From Actinopolyspora alba (lineage in GTDB: Bacteria > Actinomycetota > Actinomycetes > Mycobacteriales > Pseudonocardiaceae): a stretch of DNA of 64,000 nucleotides. This document shows, piece by piece, positions 7,704 through 18,541 of the stretch (within the stretch, counting starts at the first letter, position 1; each line of letters begins with the position of its first letter). The stretch is from positions 235,446 through 299,445 of the forward strand of contig NZ_FOMZ01000004.1 in NCBI RefSeq assembly GCF_900112765.1. Reading direction: 5' to 3'. A model generated the notes under the pieces. The model ran no database searches. It saw only the letters and a program-made list of their open reading frames with translations, and was not told the origin of the DNA. The position numbers and the translations under genes are program-made.

Positions 7704-9389
7704 ATGGGTGCAGCCGCCGGGCCGGGGTTCCGGTTATCGAGAGTGGGGCGCAGGCTTGTGACGGTCGGGCTGACCGCCGTGCTTGCCACGTCCCTGTCCG
7801 CGTGCGTGCAGTCGCAGCGCGGTGAGGACAGCGGGCAGACCATGGTTTTCGGAGCGCCGGGAGCTCCGGCCCTGTTCGACCCGTTCTACGCCTCCGACGG
7901 CGAGACCTTCCGGGTCACCCGACAGATGATGGAGGGGCTCGTCGGGTTCGAGGCGGGGGGAGTCAAGGTCGAGCCCGAACTGGCCACCGACTGGAAGTCC
8001 TCGGAGGACGGTACGAAGTGGACCTTCCAGCTCCGCGAGGGCGTGAAGTTCCACGACGGCACCGACTTCAACGCCGAGGCCGTCTGCGCCAACTTCGAAC
8101 GCTGGTACAACCAGACCGGCACCGGGCAGAGCTCCGCGCTGTCGTACTACTGGATCGAGACCTTCGGTGGATTCGCCGGTGACGACGAGCCCTCGCTGTT
8201 CTCCTCCTGCGAGGCGCAGGACCCCACCACCGCGGTGATCAACCTGACCCGCGCGACCTCCAAGTTCCCCGCCGCGCTCGGGCTGGACTCGTTCAGCATG
8301 CAGTCGCCCACGGCGATGGAGAAGTACGAGGCCGACAAGGTCGTGGCCAAGGGGTCCGGTTTCGAGTACTCCGAGTACGCCAGGAAACACCCCACCGGTA
8401 CGGGGCCGTTCCAGTTCGACTCCTACGACCAGAACAACCAGTCCGTGGTGTTGCGTCGCAACGACGACTACTGGGGTGACAAGGCCAAGCTCGATCGGCT
8501 CATCTTCAAGGTGATCTCCGACGAGTCGGTTCGCAAGCAGGAGCTGCTCTCCGGCGGGATCGACGGCTACGACTTCCCGAACCCGGCCGACCTGGACTCG
8601 CTGCGGCAGCAGGACTTCAACGTGCAGGTCCGCGAGCCGTTCAACGTGCTGTACCTGGGCATGTCGCAGAAGAAGAACCCGGCGCTGCGCAAGCTGAAGG
8701 TCCGCAAGGCGCTGGCCTACGCGGTCAACCGCGAGAACCTGGTCAACGCCAACCTGCCGGACGGCGCCGAGGTCGCCAACCTGTTCTACCCGTCCAGCGT
8801 GGACGGATACACCGAGGACGTGGCGAAGTACTCCTACGACCCGGAGAAGGCCAAGCGACTCCTGAACGAGGCGGGACACTCCGACCTCACCATCGAATTC
8901 TGGTGGCCCACCCAGGTGACGCGGCCCTACATGCCCGACCCGCGCGGCATCTTCAACTCGCTGGCCGGGGACATGCGCAAGGCCGGCATCACCGTCAAGC
9001 CGGTCAGCAAACCCTGGAACGGCGGTTACATCTCCGACGTGAACAAGGGCGACGCCGAGGTCTTCCTGCTCGGCTGGACCGGTGACTACAACTCCCCGGA
9101 CAACTTCATCGGCACCTTCTTCGGCTCGACGGAGAACCAGTTCTACACCAAGCCCGCACCCTGGGGCGAGAAGCTGGCCAACCGGTTGGACGCCGCGGAC
9201 AAGGAACCGGATCCGACCAAGCGGGAGCGGATGTACACCGAGATCAACCGCGACCTGAAGTCGAAGTACCTGCCCGCCGTGCCGCTGTCGCACTCGCCGC
9301 CCGCGATCGTGACCGCCCCGCACGTCGAGGGACTGGTCACCTCGCCGCTGACCGCCGAGGAGTTCGCCTCGGTGAGCATCGAGAAGTAG
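7704..9389 (+). CDS. dppA: ABC oligopeptide/dipeptide-binding lipoprotein
   Basis: The extracytoplasmic receptor of an ATP-driven peptide importer (SBP_bac_5 family), 561 aa. A basic N-terminus and hydrophobic segment lead to the lipobox LSAC, so the mature protein is anchored by a lipidated Cys near residue 34. Family regions follow: FDPFYASDGETFRVTRQM, LREGVKFHDGTDFNAEAV, GTGPFQFDSY and the C-terminal LLGWTGDYNSPDNFIG. ATG 7704 is chosen for its GAGG at 6-nt spacing; GTG 7701 is an alternative. It opens a five-gene operon and is preceded by a relatively AT-rich 220-bp stretch that should hold the promoter. The actual peptide or other ligand cannot be read from the sequence. Confidence 0.9.
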   Translation: MGAAAGPGFRLSRVGRRLVTVGLTAVLATSLSACVQSQRGEDSGQTMVFGAPGAPALFDPFYASDGETFRVTRQMMEGLVGFEAGGVKVEPELATDWKSSEDGTKWTFQLREGVKFHDGTDFNAEAVCANFERWYNQTGTGQSSALSYYWIETFGGFAGDDEPSLFSSCEAQDPTTAVINLTRATSKFPAALGLDSFSMQSPTAMEKYEADKVVAKGSGFEYSEYARKHPTGTGPFQFDSYDQNNQSVVLRRNDDYWGDKAKLDRLIFKVISDESVRKQELLSGGIDGYDFPNPADLDSLRQQDFNVQVREPFNVLYLGMSQKKNPALRKLKVRKALAYAVNRENLVNANLPDGAEVANLFYPSSVDGYTEDVAKYSYDPEKAKRLLNEAGHSDLTIEFWWPTQVTRPYMPDPRGIFNSLAGDMRKAGITVKPVSKPWNGGYISDVNKGDAEVFLLGWTGDYNSPDNFIGTFFGSTENQFYTKPAPWGEKLANRLDAADKEPDPTKRERMYTEINRDLKSKYLPAVPLSHSPPAIVTAPHVEGLVTSPLTAEEFASVSIEK

Positions 9390-9438
9390 TTCCAGGGCAG
9401 CGCCCAGGTTTTTCCGTCGAGAACGTAAGGATCCCGGT

Positions 9439-10449
9439 TTGCTTCGTTACACGGTCCGGCGACTCGGCCAGCTGTTGATCGTCACGGTCGTGCTGTCGGT
9501 CCTGCTGTTCGGATGGCTGCGGGCGCTGCCGGGTGGCCCGGTCTCCGCACTCCTCGGTGAGCGTGCCACCGAGGAGTCCCGAGCCCGACTGGTACAGCAG
9601 CTCGGGCTCGACCAACCGCTGTACGTGCAGTACTGGAAGTTCGTGCAGCGGGCGATCACGGGCGATTTCGGCGTCTCCACCGGGGTGCAGCCGGGCACCC
9701 CGGCCATGGAGGTGTTCCTGCAGCGCATGCCTGCCACGCTCGAACTCTCGGTGCTGGCGCTGCTGCTCGCGGTCGCCGTGGGCATCCCGCTGGGCTACTT
9801 CGCGGCCCGCAGGCAGGGCGGCTGGCTGGACAACCTCAGCATCACCTGGTCGCTGATCGGCGTGGCTGTGCCGGTGTTCTTCCTCGCCTTCCTGCTCAAG
9901 TACGTCTTCGCCATAGAGTTCGGCGTACTGCCCGCCTCGGGAAGACAGGCGGCCGGAATCGACGCCACCCACGCCACCGGCTTCTTCGTCCTCGACGGGC
10001 TGCTCACCACGGAGTGGGACGCGGCGTGGAACGCCCTGGTCCACCTGCTGCTGCCCGCGGTCGCGCTGTCCACGATCCCGTTCGCGGTGATCTTCCGGCT
10101 CACCCGGGCATCGGTGCTCGACGTGGTCGAGGAGGACTACGTGCGCACCGCCCGCTCCAAGGGGCTCGGGGCGATGGTGGTGCGCGGCAGGCACATCCTG
10201 CGCAACGCGATGCTCCCCGTGGTCACCACCATCGGGTTGCAGACCGGCGCGCTGCTCTCCGGTGCGGTGCTGACCGAGCAGGTCTTCAACATTCCCGGGA
10301 TCGGACAGGCACTCTCGCTGGGTTTCCAACGGCAGGACTACGCCGTGCTGCAAGTGGTGATCCTGGCCACCGCGATGGTCTACGTGCTGGTCAACCTGCT
10401 CGTCGACCTCGCCTACGCGGCGATCGACCCGAGACTCCGGACACGCTGA
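9439..10449 (+). CDS. dppB: ABC peptide transporter permease, DppB type
   Basis: A 336-residue inner-membrane permease with about six membrane segments. The first is right at the N-terminus (QLLIVTVVLSVLLFGW), as in DppB/OppB. The cytoplasmic EAA-type loop that docks the ATPases is visible as RTARSKGLGAMVVRGRHILRNAML. The TTG start at 9439 has AAGGA at a good distance. A periplasmic loop rich in small residues sits between segments 3 and 4 (LPASGRQAAGIDATHATG). It lies 49 nt after the binding protein and forms the heterodimeric channel with the next gene's product. Confidence 0.9.
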   Translation: MLRYTVRRLGQLLIVTVVLSVLLFGWLRALPGGPVSALLGERATEESRARLVQQLGLDQPLYVQYWKFVQRAITGDFGVSTGVQPGTPAMEVFLQRMPATLELSVLALLLAVAVGIPLGYFAARRQGGWLDNLSITWSLIGVAVPVFFLAFLLKYVFAIEFGVLPASGRQAAGIDATHATGFFVLDGLLTTEWDAAWNALVHLLLPAVALSTIPFAVIFRLTRASVLDVVEEDYVRTARSKGLGAMVVRGRHILRNAMLPVVTTIGLQTGALLSGAVLTEQVFNIPGIGQALSLGFQRQDYAVLQVVILATAMVYVLVNLLVDLAYAAIDPRLRTR

Positions 10450-10516
10450 TCGAAGCGTGGTGCTCGCCACCGGGCCTGCCAACACGACGGAAAGTATCAG
10501 TGAGAGGTCGCGCACA

Positions 10517-11452
10517 GTGCTGGGTACACAACGCAAGGAGCGCATCGACGGGCTGGCCGAGTCCGGTGGGGACACCACCGCGGGTGTCAGCCTGGCGGCC
10601 TCGGCATGGCGACGGTTGCGTCGCAGCCCGACGTTTCTCGTGGGCGCGGGGATCATCTGCGCCTTCGTGCTGCTCGCCCTGGTGTCGCCGATACTGGCGC
10701 AACACGATCCCGCCCTGCGGCTGCTGGAGGAGCAGGTCTCCCGCGCGGACAACCGAATACCCGCCCCACAGCCCGGCTTCCCGCTGGGTGGCGACCAGTA
10801 CGGGCGGCCGCTGCTGTCCCGGGTGCTGCTCGGCTCACAGCAGACACTGCTGGTCGCGCTGCTGGCCACGGTGATCGGCCTGGGCGGCGGCCTGACCCTG
10901 GGCATCCTGGCGGGCGCCTTCGGCGGCTGGGTCGACACCCTGGTGATGCGCGTGGTCGACGTGATGCTCTCGGTGCCCTCGCTGCTGCTGGCCGTCTCCA
11001 TCGGAGCGCTGTTCCAGCAGCAGTCCCAGTTCACCGTGATCATCGCGGTCGCGACGGTGCAGATACCGATATTCGGCAGGCTGCTGCGCGGCACCATGCT
11101 CGCCCAGCGGGCGAGCGATCACGTGCTGGCCGCCCGCGCGCTGGGGGTGCGCCAGCGCTCCATCGTCTTCCGACACATGCTTCCCAACGCGCTCGGCCCG
11201 GTGATCGTGCAGGCCACGCTGATGCTCGCGGTGGCCATCATCGACGCCGCGGCGCTGTCCTTCCTCGGCCTGGGAGCGGCCGATACCTCGACACCCGAAT
11301 GGGGGCAGATGCTCGGCTCGGCGCAGAACTTCTTCGACACCCACCCGCACCTGGCCTTCTGGCCCGCCGGCTGCATCATCGTCGTCGCGCTCGGTTTCAC
11401 GCTCGTCGGTGAGTCGATGCGGGACGCCCTCGACCCGAAGAAGCGGCGGTGA
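10517..11452 (+). CDS. dppC: ABC peptide transporter permease, DppC type
   Basis: The second permease of the importer. GTG 10517 is preferred because GAGAGG lies 9 nt upstream; a GTG at 10457 would add 20 residues without an SD. The product (311 aa) has a cytoplasmic N-terminal stretch, a first membrane helix (FLVGAGIICAFVLLALVSPI), a periplasmic loop with the DppC-type GGDQYGRPLLSR motif, then the transport domain. The EAA loop is AARALGVRQRSIVFRHMLPN. The stop overlaps or abuts the next gene, so the two are likely translated together. Confidence 0.88.
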   Translation: MLGTQRKERIDGLAESGGDTTAGVSLAASAWRRLRRSPTFLVGAGIICAFVLLALVSPILAQHDPALRLLEEQVSRADNRIPAPQPGFPLGGDQYGRPLLSRVLLGSQQTLLVALLATVIGLGGGLTLGILAGAFGGWVDTLVMRVVDVMLSVPSLLLAVSIGALFQQQSQFTVIIAVATVQIPIFGRLLRGTMLAQRASDHVLAARALGVRQRSIVFRHMLPNALGPVIVQATLMLAVAIIDAAALSFLGLGAADTSTPEWGQMLGSAQNFFDTHPHLAFWPAGCIIVVALGFTLVGESMRDALDPKKRR

Positions 11453-11460
11453 ACGGCGAC

Positions 11461-12456
11461 ATGGCATTGCTGGAAGTGCGCGACCTGTCCGTGCGGTTCG
11501 TCCGCAAGAGCGAACCGACGGTCTCGGCGGTGGACGGCGTCTCGTTCGACGTGCACCCCGGAAGCACCGTGGGGCTCGTTGGCGAGTCCGGATGCGGCAA
11601 GTCCGTCACCTCGCTCGCGATCATGGGACTGCTCCCCGGGCGCGGAACCGAGGTGTCCGGCTCGGTGAACCTGGAAGGCAGCGAACTGCTGCGGCTCTCC
11701 CAGCGGGAGTTCGACCGGCGCAGGGGCAAGGACCTCGGCATGGTCTTCCAGGATCCGCTGACCTCACTCAATCCCGTGGTGCCCATCGGGCTGCAGGTTT
11801 CCGAGGTCATCGAACGCCACCGCGGGCTCTCGCGCCGCGACGCGTCCCGCGAGGCCGCTAGGCTGCTGGACCGGGTCGGCATCCCGGACCCGGACCGCAG
11901 GCTCAAGGAGTACTCGCACCAGCTCTCCGGCGGAATGCGGCAGCGCGCCCTGATAGCCATGGCGCTGGCCTGCGAACCGAGGCTGCTGATAGCCGACGAG
12001 CCCACCACCGCCCTCGACGTGACCATCCAGGCGCAGATCCTGACCCTGCTCAAGGAGCTCGTCGCCGAGACCGGGACAGCGTTGATCATGATCACCCACG
12101 ACCTGGGAGTGGTCGCGGGGATGTGCGACGAGGTCAACGTGCTCTACGCCGGGCGGATCGTGGAACGCGCCCAGCGGCACGAGCTGTTCTCCCGGCCGCG
12201 GCACCCCTACACCGCCGGGTTGATGGCCTCGGTGCCGCGGCTGGACTCCCCGCGAGGGCAGCGACTGGCTCCGATCGAGGGGTCGGTGGCCGACAACATT
12301 CCCTGGGAAGGGGGATGCGCCTTCAGCCCGCGCTGCGGCAACGCCCTCGCGGTGTGCGGCGAACGCGCGCCCGAACTCGAAACCATCGAGCAGGGCAGGC
12401 TGCTGCGCTGCCACAACCCGATCGGTGCCGCGGAACTGGAGCGTGCCCATGACTGA
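11461..12456 (+). CDS. dppD: ABC peptide transporter ATPase, DppD type
   Basis: First of two motor ATPases (331 aa). Walker [10 protein letters not shown]-loop [12 protein letters not shown], signature LSGGMRQR, Walker B LLIADEPT and the H-loop ITHD are all present. The C-terminal oligopeptide-transporter domain carries the Cys-rich [14 protein letters not shown] segment that in some DppD/OppD proteins holds an iron-sulfur cluster. The ATG at 11461 gives the usual [11 protein letters not shown] start; a GTG at 11449 overlapping the dppC stop is possible. The overlap with dppF suggests coupled translation. Confidence 0.92.
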   Translation: MALLEVRDLSVRFVRKSEPTVSAVDGVSFDVHPGSTVGLVGESGCGKSVTSLAIMGLLPGRGTEVSGSVNLEGSELLRLSQREFDRRRGKDLGMVFQDPLTSLNPVVPIGLQVSEVIERHRGLSRRDASREAARLLDRVGIPDPDRRLKEYSHQLSGGMRQRALIAMALACEPRLLIADEPTTALDVTIQAQILTLLKELVAETGTALIMITHDLGVVAGMCDEVNVLYAGRIVERAQRHELFSRPRHPYTAGLMASVPRLDSPRGQRLAPIEGSVADNIPWEGGCAFSPRCGNALAVCGERAPELETIEQGRLLRCHNPIGAAELERAHD

Positions 12457-13540
12457 TTCGAGCCGCACCATCACGGGTTCCGAGACCTCGCCCGTCGGTA
12501 CGGACCCGTCGGACCCGGCGGCGGACTCCCTGCTGGAGATCGACGACCTGCGGGTGCACTTCCCGATCAAGCGGGGAATCGTGCTGGATCGCACCGTGGG
12601 CCACGTCTACGCGGTGGACGGGGTATCGCTGCGCGTCGGTCGCGGCGAGACCTACGGACTGGTGGGGGAGTCCGGTTGCGGCAAGTCCACCCTGGGCAAG
12701 GCGGTGCTCCGGCTGGAACGGCCCACCGGCGGTTCGATCCGCTTCGACGGTACGGACATGGCCGGGATGTCGGGTGAACCGCTGCGGCGGATGCGGCGGC
12801 GAATGCAGATGGTCTTCCAGGACACGCTGTCCTCGCTGGACCCGAGGCAGTCCGTCGAATCGCTGCTCGTGGAGGGGATGCGGGCGCACGGACTCGACAA
12901 GGGAGGGGAGAGCACCGAACGCGAACTGCGCGAGCTGCTCTCATCCGTCGGGCTGCCGTCCTCGGCGCTGCGCAAGTACCCGCACGAGTTCTCGGGCGGT
13001 CAGCGGCAGCGCATCGGTATCGCCCGGGCGCTGGCCGTGCGCCCGGACCTCGTGGTCGCGGACGAGCCGGTCTCCGCGCTGGACGTCTCGGTGCAGGCCC
13101 AGGTGCTGAACCTGCTGGAGGACCTGCAGGAGGAGTTCGGCCTCACCTACCTGGTGATCGCGCACGATCTCGCCGTGGTGCGGCACGTGGCACGGCGTAT
13201 CGGGGTGATGTACCTGGGGGGTCTGGTCGAGGAGTCCGACTCGGACGTGCTGTACGAACAACCGCTGCACCCCTACACCAGGGCGCTGCTCTCCGCGGTG
13301 CCCGTTCCGGAACCGGAGGTCGAGGATCGGCGGGAGCGGATACTGCTGTCCGGGGACCTGCCGTCACCCGCCTCGCCGCCCACCGGGTGCCGGTTCCACA
13401 CCAGGTGCCCGTGGCGGCAGCCCACGCGCTGCGACTCCGAACGCCCCGAGCTGCGCGACGTCGGAGGTGGGCACCGGGTGGCCTGTCACTACGCCGAGGA
13501 AATCCGCGACGGAATCATCACCCCGAACTCGGGAGAGTAG
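12449..13540 (+). CDS. dppF: ABC peptide transporter ATPase, DppF type
   Basis: Second motor ATPase (363 aa), last gene of the operon. ATG 12449 overlaps the end of dppD by 8 nt and has GGAG 7 nt upstream. About 35 residues of Ser/Thr/Pro-rich leader precede the ATPase domain. Walker A is GESGCGKST, the signature FSGGQRQR, Walker [13 protein letters not shown], and the C-terminal domain has [15 protein letters not shown]. The gene is followed at once by a composite palindromic repeat rather than a simple terminator. M. tuberculosis, from memory, has one fused ATPase at this locus, whereas here there are two genes. Confidence 0.92.
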   Translation: MTDSSRTITGSETSPVGTDPSDPAADSLLEIDDLRVHFPIKRGIVLDRTVGHVYAVDGVSLRVGRGETYGLVGESGCGKSTLGKAVLRLERPTGGSIRFDGTDMAGMSGEPLRRMRRRMQMVFQDTLSSLDPRQSVESLLVEGMRAHGLDKGGESTERELRELLSSVGLPSSALRKYPHEFSGGQRQRIGIARALAVRPDLVVADEPVSALDVSVQAQVLNLLEDLQEEFGLTYLVIAHDLAVVRHVARRIGVMYLGGLVEESDSDVLYEQPLHPYTRALLSAVPVPEPEVEDRRERILLSGDLPSPASPPTGCRFHTRCPWRQPTRCDSERPELRDVGGGHRVACHYAEEIRDGIITPNSGE

Positions 13541-13573
13541 GGGTATCTCGGCTCGGTTCTCGTAGCTGGTGCT

Positions 13574-13830
13574 GTGGCGGAACCTCTCGCACGGCTCTCG
13601 CTGCGGGGAGGCCCGACATCGGGTGGCGACCTACACGACGTCGGGCCTTCCTCGCGAGAGCCGCACCGGAGAACCCGCGGCGGTGCCGACCGCGTGAGTG
13701 GTGGGAGTTCCCCCTGCGGGCGTGGTGGGAGCTCGGCCCTGCGTCGATGGCGCGGCGATTTCGCGAGAAATCGACGGAGGCCGGGGCCGCGCTGCCGCAC
13801 TGGCCCGGCGATTTCGCGAGAAATTGACAC
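13574..13830 (+). repeat. Composite palindromic element, copy 1
   Basis: The long-hairpin module covers about 13574-13694. Its arms GGCTCTCGC..GAGGCCCGAC and GTCGGGCCTTC..GCGAGAGCC enclose the loop ATCGGGTGGCGACCTACACGAC. Two 18-bp hairpin cores follow: CGATTTCGCGAGAAATCG at 13756-13773 and a one-base variant at 13809-13826, 53 bp apart. The same order recurs at 27746 and 40761, and inverted at 19250 and 55130. It begins 34 nt after the dppF stop and may end that operon's mRNA. Confidence 0.85.
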
Positions 13831-13976
13831 CTACCCGGGCCGGACCACCCCTTCGTGGTGGGGGTTCGGGATCGGAACGGTATCGATCATGTCCCCGTTG
13901 GGATGACGTACGTTGCTCGGACGTCTCGTACCGGATTGACTGTGCTGGTGCCGATCGACCCGAACGGAGGTGTGTG

Positions 13977-14195
13977 GTGTCCGAGCTCTCGGAAAGCGAC
14001 CGGCTCGATCCGGAGCGGTTGAGTTGGAGCGTGCCGTGCCTGGACTCCGAAGACGACGACGCCGCCGGGGAGGTGAAGGTGCTGGTGCTCGGTGACCGGG
14101 TCGCCCTGGTGCTGCCACCGGGCGAGACCCTGGTGTTCACACCGGACGAAGCCGGTGAGTTCGCCAAGCTGCTGGGCACCTCGACCGGGCAGTGA
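13977..14195 (+). CDS. Small acidic hypothetical protein
   Basis: A 72-residue acidic protein starting at a GTG with GGAGG 6 nt upstream. It reads VSELSESDRLDPERLSWSVP, then an Asp/Glu-rich turn, then two beta-like strands (EVKVLVLGDRVALVLPPG) and a C-terminal helix (FTPDEAGEFAKLLG). No signal peptide, membrane segment or Cys cluster is seen (one Cys only). The C-terminal strand-helix pattern is loosely like the end of DUF397 proteins common in actinobacteria, but the typical Trp/Ser core is not clear. Function unknown. Its upstream region has TTGACT at 13936-13941, a possible -35. Confidence 0.65.
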   Translation: MSELSESDRLDPERLSWSVPCLDSEDDDAAGEVKVLVLGDRVALVLPPGETLVFTPDEAGEFAKLLGTSTGQ

Positions 14196-14238
14196 GCCAC
14201 CTTCCACCGGATCGCCGAGCCGGACGGCCGGAGTGCGA

Positions 14239-14260
14239 GTCGGCGGAACGTCCCGCCGAC
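14239..14260. terminator. Hairpin between the small gene and leuA
   Basis: An 8-bp inverted repeat GTCGGCGG / CCGCCGAC lies between two convergent genes and could serve as a bidirectional terminator. There is no T-run. Confidence 0.45.
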
Positions 14261-14294
14261 CGAGCACCCCGACCTCCTGAACGGGACGGTCCGC

Positions 14295-16178
<1,884 letters not shown>

Positions 16179-16184
16179 TTACCT

Positions 16185-16221
16185 CCGCGACGAGGGGCCG
16201 GTCTAACTGACCCCGTCGCGG
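16185..16221 (-). promoter_or_regulatory. Probable leuA attenuator hairpin
   Basis: A strong hairpin: CCGCGACG pairs with CGTCGCGG at the two ends of 16185-16221, extended inward by a GGGG/CCCC pair. The 5' arm (in the mRNA) overlaps the last codons of the leader peptide, so a ribosome stalled at the Leu codons would change its folding. This is the layout of ribosome-mediated attenuation. No U-run is visible, as is common in high-GC hosts. Confidence 0.65.
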
Positions 16222-16247
16222 CGGCAAAGCAGGAGGCTGAAAGTCAC
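16203..16247 (-). CDS. leuL: leuA leader peptide (proposed)
   Basis: A 14-codon ORF upstream of leuA: V-T-F-S-L-L-L-C-R-R-D-G-V-S-stop, with three consecutive Leu codons CTC CTG CTT. Leader peptides of this kind precede leu and ilv genes in actinobacteria. The GTG start lies 6 nt after TAGGCT (16254-16259 on the minus strand), a good actinobacterial -10 element, so the mRNA may be leaderless. A weaker -35-like TTGCGT lies 19 nt further up. Low leucine should stall the ribosome on the Leu triplet and favour leuA expression. Proposed from sequence only. Confidence 0.7.
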   Translation of the reverse strand: MTFSLLLCRRDGVS

Positions 16248-16478
16248 GAGGACAGCCTAACCGCACCCGGTGTCCAGAACGCAACCGCCTGTTCCGAATG
16301 CTGGACACCACGTTGCCCTGCCGCCGGATCGTCGCTCCGCGTTCCCGGTGGCCCGATTCGGGCGGGAGCCTCGCCCGGTCCGCGAACGGTGCCGCGACGG
16401 GCCGAGCACGGCAGCCGATCCGGGGAATCTCGCTGAACTGATCGCGGGCCGGCTGTTCCGATGCGGCAGGCTGGTGCC

Positions 16479-16766
16479 ATGGCTGCGAAGAAGACCAGTT
16501 CCGGGTCGGCCCTGGCGACCCTGCTGCAGGGGATCGGTTTCCTGCTCGCCGTGGTGCTGATCGCCCACACCGTGTTCGTGTTGTTCGACTTCCAAGCGGA
16601 TGGGCAGCTCGCGCAATCGGTCGCGCGCGCCGCCGAACCGCTCGCGTTGTTCTTCCCTGGACTGATCGACGCGCCGAGTCACGTGCTGCAGGTGTTACTG
16701 GACTACGGGCTGGCCGCGATGTTCTGGATGCTGGCGGGAGGTCTGCTGGGGCGGATCTTCGGGTGA
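16479..16766 (+). CDS. Small membrane protein, paralogue of the next gene
   Basis: A 95-residue protein with two membrane helices: GIGFLLAVVLIAHTVFVLF near residues 18-36 and YGLAAMFWMLAGGLLGRIF at the C-terminus. Between them lies an amphipathic segment with LALFFPGLIDAPSHVLQVLL. The N-terminus is short and basic. ATG 16479 is used; ATG 16461 is an alternative, and neither has a strong SD. The layout and several positions (the Ala-His pair in helix 1, the VLL-Y-G-A motif before helix 2) match the protein encoded at 16923, so the two look like a tandem duplication. Function unknown. Confidence 0.72.
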   Translation: MAAKKTSSGSALATLLQGIGFLLAVVLIAHTVFVLFDFQADGQLAQSVARAAEPLALFFPGLIDAPSHVLQVLLDYGLAAMFWMLAGGLLGRIFG

Positions 16767-16922
16767 GAACCAGGGTGCGGGAGCCGTGGGCGAACGCCGG
16801 AAAAGCGGTGGGGAACCGGCTTTTCGGAAGCGGAGGTCGGGTGCGTGGCCTCCCGCGTTCCGTCGCGCCGATGTTCGGCTACCCGCTGGTAATTTGATCG
16901 TGTTTCGTGTCACACTGCCGTC

Positions 16923-17303
16923 ATGTCCGAAGACGTGGCGGATCCGACGCGCACCTCCGCGACCAGTGGGCACCGTCGCCGGAAGTCCTTCGACTTCGCG
17001 CGGTTGTGGTCTCGCACGTGCGGTTCGCTCGCCACCGTGGTGCGCTGGGGCTGCTCGTTGGCGGCCGCGCTGCTGACCGCGCACGTGGTGCTGACGGTCG
17101 GGGGCGCCAACCCGGAGAACGCGCTGACGCGTTTCGTGGCGGAATGGGCGCGGGCCTTGGCGTTCGGATTCCGCGACCTGTTCCTCAAACCCGAGCAACC
17201 GAAGCTCGAAGTGCTGCTCAACTACGGCATCGCGGCGATCTGCTGGTTGCTCGTCTCGGTACTTGTGGTGCGCCTGCTGCGCGCGCTGGGAGCCTCCCGC
17301 TGA
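16923..17303 (+). CDS. Small membrane protein, paralogue of the preceding gene
   Basis: A 126-residue protein: a cytoplasmic, Arg/Ser-rich N-terminus of about 40 residues, helix 1 (LAAALLTAHVVLTVGG), a loop with FVAEWARALAFGFRDLFLKP, and helix 2 (LLNYGIAAICWLLVSVLVV). The shared AH pair, the LA.F..LF segment and VLLNYGIAAICWL versus VLLDYGLAAMFWM show relation to the gene at 16479. ATG 16923 lies just after a region with a plausible promoter but no clear SD. It ends convergent to the lysR-family gene. Function unknown. Confidence 0.75.
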   Translation: MSEDVADPTRTSATSGHRRRKSFDFARLWSRTCGSLATVVRWGCSLAAALLTAHVVLTVGGANPENALTRFVAEWARALAFGFRDLFLKPEQPKLEVLLNYGIAAICWLLVSVLVVRLLRALGASR

Positions 17304-17378
17304 GCCGCGGGTGATTCCTCGCGGGATCCACGGCGACGTTCGGGGAGTAGTGCGTTCCCGAACGGGAGTCCGGGCCGC

Positions 17379-18344
17379 TCACCAGGATCCTGCCACCCGG
17401 AGCAGTTCCTGCCGCACCAACGTCACGTGGTGGTTCTCCGTCGCGTCCGCCCGCTGGGCGAGAAACAGGGTGTTGACGGGAGGAGCCGTCGGTTCCGGGA
17501 GATCCACCAACTCCCCGGCGGAGAGTTCGGACTCGCACAGGTAGCGGGGCAGCACCGTGAGTCCTGTCCCGGCCGCAACCGTCGCGAGCATCGCCCGCAG
17601 ATCGGGTACGACGATCCCGGCCCGCTCGGTGGGCCGGGTGCCGAAGACGTGGCGCCAGTAGTGCCGCGTGAGGGCCAGGTCCTCCGCGTAGGCGACCAGG
17701 GGAATGCCGTGCAGTGGCGTGGGGTCGCCGCCCCGCAGCCGCGTGCGGTCGACGTGTGCCGCGATCGCCGGTGCGCAGACCAGTACCAGCTCCTCGTCCG
17801 CCAGCGGGACCGCGTTGACGGCCCTCCCCCGGGGACGGGCGACCGAGAGCACCAGGTCGAACCTGCCGCTGCGCAGGCCGCCCAACAGGTCCTCGGCCAG
17901 GCCGAAGGTGGCCCTGATCCGGACTCCGCTCCCCAGCACCGGTGCCAATGAGGGCAGCACTCGAACACTCAGCAGTTCGGCGGGACCCGCCACGTGCACC
18001 GGTTCGATCGGTGCGGGCGGTTCGTTCCGGTCCGGTTCGGCCACCGAGGCCAGTTCGTCGAGCGGACCGGCCACTTCTGAGGCCAGCTCCGCTGCCGCGG
18101 TGGTCGAGGCGACACCCCGTGGCAGTCGTTCGAACAGGGGCGTGCCGAGCTGCTGTTCCAGCGCCCGGATCCGGGTGGTCACTGTGGACTGCGACAGTCC
18201 CAGCGCCCTGGCCGCCGCCGTGAGTGACCCGGCCCGGTGGACGGCCAGGAACGTCCGCAGCTGGGACAGCTCGAGCGGCGCATCGCCCGGTTTCCGGGTC
18301 ACGTCGAGCCGCCGGGACGAATCGCTACCCGAGTGGTGGAACAT
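17379..18344 (-). CDS. LysR-family transcriptional regulator
   Basis: A 321-residue regulator. The winged helix-turn-helix begins at LELSQLRTFLAVHRAGSLTA (about residue 26) and has the typical QSTVTTRIRALEQQLGTPLF recognition region. A periplasmic-binding-like effector domain follows (about 115-315). The ATG at 18344 gives a 25-residue leader before the HTH, longer than usual; a GTG at 18302 would shorten it to about 10. It lies downstream of a nitroreductase gene on the same strand (197 nt gap), so it may control that gene rather than being divergent from its target, as LysR genes often are. Effector unknown. Confidence 0.85.
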   Translation of the reverse strand: MFHHSGSDSSRRLDVTRKPGDAPLELSQLRTFLAVHRAGSLTAAARALGLSQSTVTTRIRALEQQLGTPLFERLPRGVASTTAAAELASEVAGPLDELASVAEPDRNEPPAPIEPVHVAGPAELLSVRVLPSLAPVLGSGVRIRATFGLAEDLLGGLRSGRFDLVLSVARPRGRAVNAVPLADEELVLVCAPAIAAHVDRTRLRGGDPTPLHGIPLVAYAEDLALTRHYWRHVFGTRPTERAGIVVPDLRAMLATVAAGTGLTVLPRYLCESELSAGELVDLPEPTAPPVNTLFLAQRADATENHHVTLVRQELLRVAGSW

Positions 18345-18541
18345 GGCGCAGAGACTATTGCGCGATCGGAGGAATTACTAACGCCTTTCGGGGACAGGCG
18401 TACCACGATTTGGGATGCGGTGTCATGCCTCGAAAGTGGAGTCCGGTGCCGGTGCGCTCCGGCGCGTCCGGTGGGAACAGCGGTTTCGACCGGCGGCGGG
18501 CCGATCGGTACCGCGAGTGCGCGGCACCGATCGGAGACCGA

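Noticed and set aside
7734-9323. 529-residue open frame on the minus strand over dppA
   Set aside because: Antisense frame with Val/Gly/Leu/Arg bias typical of mirrored high-GC coding sequence; dppA has a lipobox and family motifs.
9337-11097. 586-residue open frame on the minus strand over dppB and dppC
   Set aside because: Ser/Arg/Thr- and Glu/His/Gln-rich antisense frame without domain signal, covering two clear permease genes.
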